64,000 nt of DNA from Tanytarsus gracilentus (taxonomy: Eukaryota; Arthropoda; Insecta; Diptera; Chironomidae), in the NCBI GenBank assembly GCA_038502055.1, contig JAXRKN010000014.1:62001-126000 (forward strand), read 5' to 3'. This document shows positions 22,897 to 34,400 of this stretch, one piece after another. Within the stretch, counting starts at the first letter, position 1; the number at the start of each line of letters is the position of its first letter. The notes beneath the pieces were generated by a model that was not told the origin of the DNA, did not search any database, and saw only the letters and a list, made by a program, of their open reading frames with translations. The position numbers and the translations under genes were made by a program.

Positions 22897-23367
22897 TTAT
22901 GCTGCTGCTGTTGTAGTTGCAGGAGGAGGAGTAGGAGGGGTTGGTAGAGCAACTCCAGGAGGGACAACTCGTTTGGTGATCGATTCGACAGCACCCGCAA
23001 CAGATTCTACGCCAACTGAATTAATTATAAATAAATTTAATTAATTAAATTCCAATAATAAATTAAGTTTGATTTTTTTAATAATTCAAATTAAATTTTT
23101 TAAATTAATTTTGATTTTAATTTTTCCAAAATAAAATTTAAAAAAAATTCTGCTCAAATTTAAATTCATTTTTATAAAATCATTAATTAGTTCAATCATA
23201 TTTTAAAACATATTTTACAAACCTTTAAACGTGTTTGAAGCTTGATTCATGGCCGTGTTAAAAATTCCAAAAAGTCCCGAAAAAACGTCGACGGGTGGAG
23301 CTGGTAAAACTTGCCCGTAAGCCATGGCAACGCAAAAGATCAAGAAAAAAATTGTAATTTTACTCAT
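22897..23367 (-). CDS. small secreted protein with Pro/Thr/Ala tail
   Basis: Exons 23223-23367 and 22897-23015 join in phase for 87 residues. The signal peptide MSKITIFFLIFCVAMAYGQ leads into VLPAPPVDVFSGLFGIFNTA and an amphipathic helix (VGVESVAGAVESITKRVV). The low-complexity tail is PTPPTPPPATTTAAA. Same strand and size class as the two genes beside it but no clear sequence similarity. Function unknown. Confidence 0.65.
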
Positions 23368-24368
23368 AATTAAGAATTTAATTATCTTTTTATCAAACTG
23401 ATGCTGATGACAATCGAACTATAACTAATTGAAATTTTCTCATTTCTTTCTTTGTAAATTTTTATCGTGCGCAGTTTTGTGACGTTTATTTAATCAGATG
23501 TTAAAGTTTTATCTAACAACAAGTTGATGAACTGAAAAGCTAAAAAATGTGATCTAATTAAATTGTTCGAGAAGTTTTAGAAGGTTTCAATTTTTAAAAA
23601 TTATTTGTTAAAAAATTACAAAATTATTTTTTGGGTAAAAAAAATTTTCATATCTCAATGAAAATTTACTAACTTTAAAAAATCCCAAAAAGTGTAGAAA
23701 ATGTATCAATTTCGTCATCGGCGACAAAAAGTCAGGATCTCTATTCGTCGGTCTTAAAATAAAGTCATTCATACCCGAATGTTTAATTAACATTTTAAAC
23801 TGTCTTTGAATTATTCAACAACTAATTAATTCGTTACAAGATCTCGTCAAAGTTGCTCATTAATCATCCACGAGTTAACTCAAATAATTCACGGAAATTA
23901 GTAGAAGAAGAAGAAACAAATAAATGAGAAGAATGCAAGTGCGCGAAGGTGTTGAATGGAGGTGTCGGAGATTTAAATTCTGAGGCGGATTTTAACAATA
24001 AATTAAAGTCAATTTAACTAAAAAAGCAAATTTGGTAGAAAAATTTATCAAAATTTAAAAAATTAAAATTAAAATTTTTTGTTCAATTTAAAAATTTAAA
24101 AATTTTCCTTAGAAATTTTTTCAAACTTAAAAATTTTCTATTTTTTTAAAGAATGAAAACATAAAATTTTTGCACGTTTTCGACCTAAAATTTTCTTCAA
24201 TCTAAAATCCAGTTTTCGTTAAATTTTTCTCACCCCCATCACATCATCAAACCCGCATCGAATTCATCCATGAATAAAAAAATCTCAAGAATTTTCGAGT
24301 CACAGAACCTCAGTCATAATTTAACCATCGAGACTTGAAGACTTCCAAAAAAATTAAGCAGCAAAAAT
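23368..24368. other. intergenic region upstream of the LRR gene
   Basis: A/T-rich DNA without coding features. The frame at 23608-23793 (-) looks like chance. A TCAGTC initiator-like sequence at 24310-24315 lies about 55 bases before the start codon of the next gene and is a plausible transcription start. Confidence 0.45.
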
Positions 24369-26159
24369 ATGTTAACGAGGTAAAAAAATTAAAATTCCTC
24401 GAAAAAATAAATTTAAAATTTCAATTTTTATTCACAGCTTGAAATTTCTTTTCCTCATCGTCGTCACGCTTTATTCAGTCGCGGCCGTTGAAATTCATTG
24501 TAAATATTCATCATTCAGCTATTTCACGGTCGGTCGCGCTTACACTTGTGCGGTCGAACAAAAACGCGACGCACTTTGGGCGGACAGTGAAGTGATAAAA
24601 ATTGCGGGCGATCACAGTGACAAAAATAAAGATTCGAATGTGATTGCGGTGAGAGTTCACACTCGAGTCATGCACACTTTTCCGAGTAATTTCGAGAAGT
24701 TCTTTCAAAATTTAAAAGTCATTCAAGTTTACGCGTCAAAGTTGAAAATTATCACGCAAAAAGATCTTCAGCCGTTCGTGAAGTTGCAGCATGTTGACTT
24801 GAGTCGAAATGATCTGGAAAGTTTGGAGAAAGTGAGATGAAAAAATTAATGAATTAATGTTTTTTAATTTTTAAAATTTTGATTTTTTTAAAAATTTAAA
24901 TTTTTTTGAACTTTTAATTTTTTTTTGAATTTTACATTTTTAAATAATTTTTGAGATTTTACAAAAATTTGAATTTTCGAAATTTTTGAATTTTAAAGTT
25001 TTTAATTAAATTTTGTGATTTCAAAAAAAATTGGAATTTTGAATTTTCAAAATTTTAAAATTTATAATTTTTTTAAAATTTTTAATTTTCAAAATTTATA
25101 TTTTTTGTAAATTTTTTGAATTTTTAAAATTTTAATTTTTTTTGTAAATTTTTGAATTTTTCAAAATTTAAATTTTTTAACTTTTTAATTTTTAAATTTT
25201 AAATTTCTCTCCAGGAACTTTTTAAGTTCAACACCGAACTTTTAGTCATTAAAATCTCTGAAAACAAGCTCAAGTACATCGACGCCACCGCCTTCGACAC
25301 TCTTTTCAAAATTCACACCCTCGAACTCAACGACAATCAATGTATTTGGAAGTCGACAGAGTCTCGCGACAATTGGGATGAAGAAGACGAACTCACACGC
25401 GAGGAAGTGATCGATGTCATGTTTGAAGCTCGCACTCGATGTTATCGCGATGTAATTTTGAAAGAACTTCACGAGATGGAAATGGGAAAGTTTTTAAAGG
25501 AGAGAAGTGAAATTGTTGTGAATTTAGAGACGAAAATTGGCGAATTGCAAGAAGAAAATGAAAATTTCTATCGAAAAATGCAGCAATTTAAGGACGAACT
25601 TGATGTTTGTAAGATGGATGAGATTCGAAAAAGTGGCGTGATGGGAAGTGATAAAATGATGATTGGAGATGTTGGAATGAGAAAAAATGGTGAAGTTCAT
25701 TCGAGTGGTCATCGAGGTCAAATTGGAATAACTCGTGGAAATTCTAATTTAAATGGAAGAAACTTTAATGCAAATTCAAACAACAAGAGTGGTCCAAACT
25801 CTTATCTTCCCCTCAATCGTGATCAACCCCCAAAAAATGGAATTCCATTAATTTCTTTGATCGATGACGCACCTAGAAAACCTCAAAATGGATATTCAGA
25901 AAAATCTAAAAATAATTTTGACGATTCTCGATCGAATTATTTACCAAAAAGTGAAATTCACTCGCTTCAAGCGCCTTATGAAAATGATTTTAATCGTGAG
26001 CAAAGATTTGATGGAAGAAATAATCGAGTCGATTATGAAAGACCTCAAGAGCAGCCCGCTTACATGTACCGAAGTCAGCAGCAGAATTATGGAAAGCAGT
26101 GGGAAAATTGGGGAAAGCGACAAAACGAGGAGCGAAGTTGGAATCGAAATTATTACTGA
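24369..26159 (+). CDS. secreted LRR protein with coiled coil and Asn-rich tail
   Basis: Exon 1 is only 11 bases (24369-24379). Exons 2 (24438-24831) and 3 (25215-26159) join in phase for 449 residues. The signal peptide is MLTSLKFLFLIVVTLYSVAA. It is followed by a Cys-containing cap (CKYSSFSY, YTCAVEQ), leucine-rich repeats (LQHVDLSRNDLESLEK, LLVIKISENKLKYIDATAFD, IHTLELNDNQCIW), then an acidic stretch and a coiled coil (NLETKIGELQEENENFYRKM). The tail is rich in Asn, Arg, Gln and Gly. The short-LRR-then-coiled-coil plan is seen in several dipteran secreted LRR proteins, including immune-related ones. The role here is inferred only. The starting ATG is fixed by phase. Confidence 0.82.
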
Positions 26160-26550
26160 ACGAGTTTAAAAAATGCGCGAGATTGAATAAAAATTTATTA
26201 AATGCATTTTGAGCTTTTTTTTAAAAAAATTAGCAAGAAATTAAAATTTTGAATTTTTGTTCGAGTTCATTTTTTTGTGACAAGCTGAGACGGACAACTT
26301 ATAATTGGTTTAGGAAATATTTTAGAATTTTAAATTTTCGAGAGCTTTTATAGTCTTAAATTTTATTTAAATGTATTTTGAGGAAAATAATCAAATTCAA
26401 CATATGAATGACTAAAAATTAACTGTAACGGCTTTTTAAAATTCAAATTTTTGCATCTCTCGCAAACTTCAGCACTAAAAATTAGGAAGAAAAAGTTGTT
26501 TACAAAAATTTTCGCTATTTTAAAAGTTTTAACTATTTTAATTGTTTTAG
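26160..26550. other. short intergenic region
   Basis: A/T-rich sequence with the poly(A) signal of the LRR gene (gaataaaaat at about 26185). The ttttag immediately before the next ATG at 26551 could be a splice acceptor for an untranslated leader exon. Confidence 0.4.
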
Positions 26551-28096
26551 ATGTTACAATTAGAAGAAAATTCCGGAGATAAACCTCTAAAGCGAAAGCA
26601 CATTACGTTGACGATTCAGGAGAAGTAAAAAATGAGATAAATTTGAATGTTTTGAAAATTTAATTTCAATTAAATTATTTTTAAATGTTTTTCATCACTT
26701 TTAATTATTTTAAATTCCTCAAATCACTTAAATCACTTGAAATATTAAAATCCCTCCATTTAATTTTAGACTCGACATTATTGATCTCGTCGAAAGCAAC
26801 ACTCACTCGCGTCAGTTCATCGCAAATCTCTATGGTATTGGAAAATCGACCGTGCACGACATCCATAAGCGTCGTGATCAGATCCGCAAATTTGCCGACA
26901 CAAAAAAGTCCGACTTGAGCAAAAGACGTCGACTGGATGTTGGATTGGAGATAAAAATCGAGGAACCCGAAAGGTTCATTGTCGAGCAGCTTGACGTGAC
27001 TCAAAATGACGATGAACTTAGCGTGAAGAATGAGGAGGAATTTACGCTGGTATTTGAGGAGGAAGTGCTGTGGAAATCTCAAGTGAAGAAGAGGGATGGC
27101 CTGAAGCGAAGGTGCGCCATTAATGACTTAAGTGACTTCCTTATTAATTTCTCAATTTTAGATCCAACACCCTCACGATTCGTCAAAAGTATGAAATTCT
27201 CAAGCAACTCGAGGAGGGCATGTCAGTGCCGTCTATCTGCAGTAAATATGCCATTGGTCGCACGACAGTTTATGACTTCATCAAGCGCAAGCAGGAAATC
27301 ATTAACTACATTGAAAAGTCCTCGGACGAGACTCGAAAGACATTCAAGAAATCAAATTATCCCGTTGTTGAGGACAACATGAAGCGATGGTGTGAAAGTC
27401 AGGAAGTTTTCACTAAGCAAGACTTTTTTGAGAATTGCAAAGTGAATTTTTCGAGGGTGAAAAATTCGAGTCACTTTTGTGGCAGTTGGAACTGGTGCAA
27501 AAGATTCTTCGATCGACATCCGCAGTTTAAAGCGAAATTGGTGAAAAACAATGGAGAACCTTTAGATAAGAGCGAGCTAAACATTACGAAAGGTTTGTTA
27601 AAAAAATAATTCAAATTTTTTTTATATTTTTCAATCTTTTTTTTTAGCCGAAGAATCTGAATTTCACTTAAACACAGTTTTTCAACTCGAAGAGGAACTT
27701 CTCCAGTGGTGTCTTCTGCAAGAAAAAGAGCTCAGCATTGCCGACATAGCTGAAGCCGCTCAAGATTTGTCGTTCGGTCAAAAAAACAATTTTAATCCCA
27801 CCCAAAGTTGGGTTGAAAAATTCCTCCAAAGACATTCGGAAATCTTTTCAATCGAGCGCGTAACCGAAACCGAAACCATAAGCGAGGAAGAGTACATTGT
27901 TGAGGAGCTCGATGAGAGCAGTCAAGACGAGTCGATGAAGATTGAGGAAATTATCGAGGAGGAGGTGAACGAAGTTGATGCGGTGAACAGTTTGAGCACC
28001 TTATTGAGATTCTCGCAACAGCGCGGAATTCGAGAGCTCGAAAATTTACTGTTCGAGTGTAAAGATTTAATTTTAAATACGATTGAGATAAGTTGA
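26551..28096 (+). CDS. protein with two CENP-B/Pipsqueak-type HTH domains
   Basis: Four exons (26551-26624, 26770-27111, 27162-27592, 27648-28096) join in phase for 431 residues. Residues about 15-70 form one Psq/CENP-B N-terminal helix-turn-helix (KRKHITLTIQEKLDIIDLVE, YGIGKSTVHDIHKRRD). Residues about 140-190 form a second (LTIRQKYEILKQLEEGMSV, YAIGRTTVYDFIKRK). A CENP-B-type second HTH follows (WCESQEVFTKQDFFE, WNWCKRFFDRHPQFKAKL), with a partial repeat in exon 4 (LQWCLLQEKELSIADIAEAA, SWVEKFLQRHSEIF). No DDE transposase core or C-terminal dimer domain is present. Likely a host gene derived from a pogo/Tigger-type transposase and duplicated internally. Probably nuclear and DNA-binding. Target unknown. 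Confidence 0.85.
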
Positions 28097-28368
28097 CGAA
28101 GTTGATTGAATTAAACGAACTTTTTTTCTGGGTTCTTCTTTATTTCTTTCTCAAATTTGAAAAAACTTTACATGAAATTAATTTTCCTAAAATTCCTAAA
28201 AATTTCAGTCAAATTTCTCATAAAAATCTTTAAAGGTCTTCTATCGGTGCCGGAACAAGCAAATTTTTATGAATTCAAAAATAAATTTTGAAGCATTTTT
28301 CTTAAGTTTTCACTTAAATGCCGCAAGTTAAAAAATTTAGAAACAGTTTTTAGAAAGAATTACCCAGT

Positions 28369-29740
28369 TTATTCCTCGTTGAAGGTCGGCAAGCCGAAAT
28401 CTTCTGGAATGACGTCCATCAAGGAGTTCAAGATGACCGTTGCGCCTTTGACTTTGTCTTTTGAGATGCGACGATCTGGAATTGCGACAACTTGCATGCC
28501 GGCAGCGAGAGCGGCTTGAACGCCACTTGGAGAGTCTTCGAACACGAGACACTAAATGTATTTAAAAACTGATTGATTAATTTATCACGAAATGGGAGCA
28601 CTCGACTCACATTTTCAGGTCTCGGTTGATCCTTAAATCTGCCTGCAGCAATCAAGAAAATATCCGGTGCTGGCTTTCCTCGCTTCACCTCTTCATCACT
28701 GCCACCAGTCACGATGTGATCGAACTTATTAAAAAGCTCTTTATGGTTTTGGGTCTTAACCTTCAATGAAATTGATGAGCTGCTGGTAGCAACACAAATG
28801 GGAATATCATTTTCAAACAAGTGAGATATGAGACGGTCCGCACCTGAGTAACCAAAAATATATTTGAACAAGAGAAATAATTTAATATTCTCCTTAATAA
28901 AGAAAAACTTGAATTATTTCGATAAAATTTTTAAAACTGCATTCGTTTAACTTTGTTTTCATATTATTCGTTAAATTTTACAAAAATCTTTGAATTTTAT
29001 AAACTTTTTTATTTAAATTTTCGTTTAATTTCATGCATAAAATTCGGTTTTTTTTAAAAAAAAATTTTTTCGTTAAATTTTTTAAAAAAAAATTCGTTGA
29101 AGTTTAAAAACTTTCTTTTTAATTTTTTCGTTAAATTTTAAAAACTTTCTTTTTTAAATTTTTTCGTTAAATTTATTAAAAAAATCGTTAAATTTTAAAA
29201 AATTTCTTCGTTAAAATTTTTTTCGTCAAATTTTGTAAATTTTTTTTCAATTTTTCTAGTTCAATTTTTCAAGTTCATTCTCAATTTTCGTTCTTACCTT
29301 CACAAACTTCGCAATCTCTCATGACAATTTTCATCTCGTCCTTCGCCATCGCTTTGTACTCCTCCCAAGTGATTGGAAGCTTGTACATTTCGACGACTTT
29401 CTTTGCGACATCATTTGAGGAGAGCCCCAAGAGCTTTTCCTTGTTTTCCCAGCTATGTTTCACTGTCATGCCGGTAACGATGTCAAGGACATTTTGGGTC
29501 ACTTTAAACGCGAGAATTTCCGTGTCTGAAATTTAAAATTAAAATTTTGATAAAATTTTTTCATCTTTGCATGAGATATAAAAATTATTTTGAAGGTTCA
29601 CAACCTTGAAATTTCTTAAAACACACTTAATTCTCGCGATCAAAAATATTTTTCATAATATTACTCAAACAACCTAAAATTAAACCGTCCATATCGAAGA
29701 TGCAGTGGGTAACAGGCTTAAAATTGCTCCAAGTATTCAT
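28369..29740 (-). CDS. HAD-family phosphatase, pseudouridine-5'-phosphatase-like
   Basis: Four exons (29674-29740, 29298-29525, 28611-28843, 28369-28551) join in phase for 236 residues, the usual size of HDHD1/GS1-like proteins. This group removes phosphate from pseudouridine 5'-phosphate or similar small phosphoesters in the cytosol. All HAD motifs are visible: the nucleophile DxD (CIFDMDGLILDTE, D16 and D18), the Thr/Ser loop (ICVATSSSS), the Lys (RGKPAPDIF) and the acidic pair region (VFEDSPSGVQAALAAGM). The substrate is inferred from family likeness. Close relatives act on other sugar phosphates. Confidence 0.93.
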
Positions 29741-29916
29741 CTCTTCACACTCAAATGATGACTAAGAAAACTTTAATAATGTAAAAGTTGTTTTTTTAAT
29801 CTAAAAACAGCTGCATCAAAAAAAGAGAGCTGACGCGAGTTCTTTCGAGACACTTTTTTGAGTTTTCACTCTCTTTAGGAAAAGTTTTAAAATTACAAAA
29901 ACGTGAGAATATTAAA

Positions 29917-30024
29917 AAATATTTCAAAACCCACCAGTGGGTGTTGCCGCGTAACCCATCGTATCAGATCAGAATTTGAAAATCAAGTACATGAAAAAAT
30001 CAGTTTAGGTCAATCCGGATATTT
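29917..30024 (-). mobile_element. repeat element copy 2 (end fragment)
   Basis: Starts aatatttcaaaacccaccag and continues through tgttgccgcgtaacccatcg, tttgaaaatcaagtacatga and ggtcaatccgga. This matches the right end of the element in the IR gene at 9870-9970 read on the minus strand, and copy 3 at 49587. It lies just past the stop codon of the second IR gene. Only one end is recognisable. Confidence 0.6.
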
Positions 30025-30966
30025 AAAGTTGAAATATTTTTAAATTTTATTTTATGCAATGAGATAAAAATTCGAAAAAGAATTTAAATTTTTTTAACAA
30101 TATTTTTCCTCTTCATTTTAGTTTTTCTTTTAAATTTAAAGATTTTCTTAAAATATTCTCTCGGCAATTGTGACAAAAAATCGTGATAAAAAATTTCACA
30201 TAAAAGGGCAAAAAGTGCGATTAAAAATCCAAAAATTAATATAAGAAAAAAAGGCAAAATTGAGTCGAAATCTAAAATTTCTTTTTCCTCTTCTTCATGT
30301 TCTCTTTTGACTTTCGTTACATCTAACACGCCAATGTAAAAGAAATTTTCCCAAGCTTTCGGCAATCCAGCTTCAAATGATAAATCCATGAAATATTGAT
30401 ACACATCAATGTGAGGATTTAAAGATTTGCAATGCAATCCAAAATGAGCTCCCTTGATGGCTTCGGGTATTAAATATCTTTTTTCATAAAGCTTTCCATT
30501 TCCAAGCCACTTAATGTCACTGGCGGCTCTATCACACGGCTCTGTTTTTGCACGTTTGTTTTCCCATTCGACTAGATTTGGATCGGCGAAATGAAGCAGC
30601 TCACTCTTACTCACTCTGAAATTCATCCAAGCATTTCGGAACTTTATATTGTCGCGTAGTTTGTAGCCTGAGAATAAGTCAATTGTAATGTTCACGTCAC
30701 TATCTAAAAGTTCGTTGATGGTTTTAAAGTAAACTTGTTTCACCGGTGCTAACATGAAAGTTTAGTAACGAAATCCACGTCCATACTTTCTAATTGTGTA
30801 CCAATTAATATTTTTATTTTATCATCGATAACGTGTGTCAGGGGGTGTTGTTTATTTAGGTTTTGACAATTTCATTATTTTTTAGAACAATTTTTTTAAT
30901 TTATTTTTTACTTAAAGTTAAGAGTTTGATTTTTGAAATTCCTTTAAACGAAAAAATGTTTTTTCT

Positions 30967-31155
30967 CTACACTTTTTTTAATGCGCGTTGCCATTCGAAC
31001 TGAGTGACAGCAGCATACCGCTCCTCAGAACCATTCACGACATACTTGCTCCGATAGAATCCTTTCATCTTATCATTGAGTTCCCCAGCAAAATCCATTT
31101 CAAGCACTGCATCATACAAGGGAAGTGCTTTTGAGAAGAGGAAATACGCAACTTC
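30967..31155 (-). pseudogene. fragment of puromycin-sensitive aminopeptidase
   Basis: A minus-strand frame of about 60 codons contains DFAGELNDKMKGFYRSKYVV and SEERYAAVTQFE, a signature of the N-terminal domain of M1-family puromycin-sensitive aminopeptidase. After VTQFE the similarity stops (WQRALKKV, stop), where the normal protein continues with the TDARR motif. No zinc-binding HExxH is present and no flanking exons are seen. This is a captured or retrocopied piece of a host gene lying inside the 4.94-kb insertion. Confidence 0.8.
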
Positions 31156-31491
31156 CTACTCGGGATAATAAATTGAGATCAGTTCACCTCCGTCCGAAAA
31201 AAAAACAAGTCATCAGAGCTTTTTAAGAATAATTTTTATTATTGATTTAATCTGAGACTCACCTTCAGTTTTTTTTTATTTAATTTTACTCAGTTGAACA
31301 AGCCAAGCAAACATCCTCTGGAAAAATTGTTTTGAATTTCATAACGTATATTAAACATTTAAAAATTTGCGCTATTATTTCACAGCTGTGGGTTTCGAAA
31401 CTTTTTTGAACTTAAAATTTAGAAGTAAACAATTTAGATTGAGGTGCAAATAATTAAATTAGAGCGATTTAAATAAATAAATTTGAGCAGT

Positions 31492-34400
31492 ATGGGTCGT
31501 AAAAAAGACGCCAATTCGCTTTTTACAACACAAATTCAAGCTTATTTAGCAGATTTGCGGTCATGGATAATGGATCATCCCGAATTTGAAACTCTTGGAC
31601 ACACTCGCTTTTTTCGCCCAGCTAACTCACTCAATCTCCTGCTGCAACGCTTTCCTGATCTCGAGCAGCCACTTCAGTCAAAGAAGAGTATCTTTGCTGA
31701 CGACTGGAAAAATTTCCTGCGTAGTACAAGTGAGTACCTCAAATAAAATTTTTATTTTAAATATTATTTGAATTTATTTTTTCTAGCATTTACAAAAGAC
31801 TCTCTCGCTTGCGTTGACGTAAACTGCCAGCATCAACAACGATGCAACAACATCATCTTTCAATGGGCAACCACAGATCTTCCTGCGTGGCAAGAAAATT
31901 TCTTGAACTATGTCCGGCCACCACTTGCTGAAATCGACGAAATTCCAATTCCTGTCGCTGAATTTGAGATCGATGAACCTATCGCAGCCGAAAATGACGA
32001 ACTTGAAGTTGATGGCAACACGCAAAATTGCACATTATGCAATAAAGTTTTCATCAGTGATTTTGCCAAAATCTTCTGCGGTGCGTGTGAGCCTGAGTTC
32101 GAGGAAGACGGTGAAAACTATGAGATTTTACTGCTACATTTGGCATCGACAATGCATCAATTTTTGAAAACAAGGCAGTTATCTCCTCAATTTCAAGAAA
32201 AGATGTCGAAAAATGGTGTCTTCTTTAACTTGATGGCTCAAATTAAAGCTAAGACCACGATACCGGTTGAAATGATGGAATTGGGAAGTGAAGTTGGTGA
32301 TGTTGAGAGTCAAGAACAACCTGAAAATGAACCGGAAAGCAGTGACGAAAATGAAGAGGATAGTATTGAGGAAAATGACAGTCAAAAAATGCGACACTCA
32401 CGCAAATTGCTTGCACCGAATATTCGTTTACCAAATGGTAATTTGGTCGGTAAGTATTGAATTTTTTTTTATTTAAAACACCGATAGAAAACATGAATGA
32501 AAAATATATTCGATTTTATATATTTTCTAATCATATCAATTTAATAATTTTTGTCTTGATTTTATAATTAAAAAATTGAAAAACAAGCAACTATGTAATT
32601 AAAACAATTAATATAATTATTGATTTTACAATATCGCTTAAATCTAAATCATTAAAAATTAGAAATTATTTTTTCGTTGCGTGAAAGCTGTTTTAAAATA
32701 TCTTTAAGCTTTTTAAAATATATAAAATTCAACAAAAAATTTATCATTTAAAAGCTTGCATCGAAAACCACCAATTCGTTTTCTTCGTTCCTATCATCAA
32801 CAAGTCAGTTTGGGTGAAGGACTCGGTCTTTTGGGAGACATGGTATTTAATTGTGTGCGAAATAAAATTAAATACTCACTCGTCATTGTCATGGTTGATA
32901 TTGAAGGAAACTCATACCCATTTAATTTGGCATTTACCAATGAGAAAGAAAATTGTCGACATACGCTCCAATTATTCATCGCACGCGCAAATGAACTCCA
33001 ATTATACGTACCTGACTACGTGAAAGATTTTGCTCGTGAGTTTGTATTCAACCCACCTCTACAAAAATCATTCGTGCATTGTCTTTGGCACACAAACGGA
33101 ATTATTATCCTTCGCATATCGTCATCTAAATATTACGTATTTATTCACGGCCAAATTAATATAAATGCGACAACAATTTTCTCTGCAATCCGGCAAAATC
33201 AAATTTACCCTCGACATCGTCTTTTGAGCAACATTTTGCGCAGAATGACTTGCTATTTTAACGACGTGAAATTATCAGAAAAAGGAAATTTGAGGTATTT
33301 TTATATTTGATTTAATTGCGTTAATTTTTTTTAAAATAATTTTTTAATCCTAAGTTATATGTTACGTTTTCATCCTCGCTATTTCGAGACAATTTGGAAT
33401 ATTGTAAATGCGACTCCATCGAATCATGCTCAGTACCAGCCTCTTTTGAGCTATCTTCGATATTGTGATGCAATTTTGAAGATCGGTAATAAATTGAACC
33501 AAAGAATGTCACAAGAAAATGTCCAAAGTTATCAGCGTTATATTGACGTACTTAATGAATACGTTTTTCCTGGAAACGATCCCGATGAAATTAATCAAAT
33601 TTATATATCGTCTATCCGTCGTATTATCGAAGTGTTTGGCATCACTCAAGTTCCTTTCACCCCAACAAAGGTATTTTCAACCGATCCACAATATGGCTAT
33701 TACGGACTGTTAGTAAATCAAAATTTAAAAGCAAATTTCTCGGTGAATTATTTTTTACAATACTTTCATGCGCAAGGATTATTTTCTTCAGCTACTGTCA
33801 TGGGATTTCACGACTATATTTTTTTAAATCCACCACGCCGCTTTCTCCGACGCAACAATCAACTGATAAACTACTCAAATGTTAATGCTATCACACCACA
33901 CCCCATACCTACACAAGCACAAAACAATTTTGCACAATTGCTTTGCGATCATGATGATGAACTTGATCGTCTCGGTCAACAAAATGTCGCAATTGCCATC
34001 GCGATGATTAGTTTGGCATTAGGTGTGGATTCAGTTCGTTTCGCTCCACTTGGCGATGATTTGTCAGCTGCACTTAGTTTGTTAATTAATAAATTCTATA
34101 TTAATGATTCAAAAAATTAAAATTGATAAAAAATGATAAAAACTTTACACGTAAATGAAAAATGCAAATGAAAATGAAGAAAATAAATAAAAAGGAAATT
34201 TAAAATACCATTTACGTGCCTGAAAAAAAAAGTTTTTCATATAAAAAAGTTCAAAAAATAAAATTTTCATAGAGGTAAGAAAGTCAAAAAAATAAAATTG
34301 ATAAAAAATGATAAAAACTCAACACGTAAATGGAAAATTCAAATGAAAATGAAGAAAATAAATAAAAAGGAAATTTAAAATACCATTTACGTGCCTGAAA

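Noticed and set aside
25864..26169. Overlapping plus- and minus-strand frames in the LRR gene
   Set aside because: Shadows of the Asn/Arg-rich tail of the LRR/coiled-coil protein.
27652..28096. Separate gene starting at MSFGQKNN
   Set aside because: It is the last exon of the double-HTH gene. The acceptor at 27647 and the phase match.
32755..34120. Treating the gene B segments as internal exons of gene A
   Set aside because: The strong donor at 32449 leaves one base, whereas the 32755 segment needs two. It joins the 35013 exon in frame instead. An alternative weak donor at 32453 could still make an isoform.
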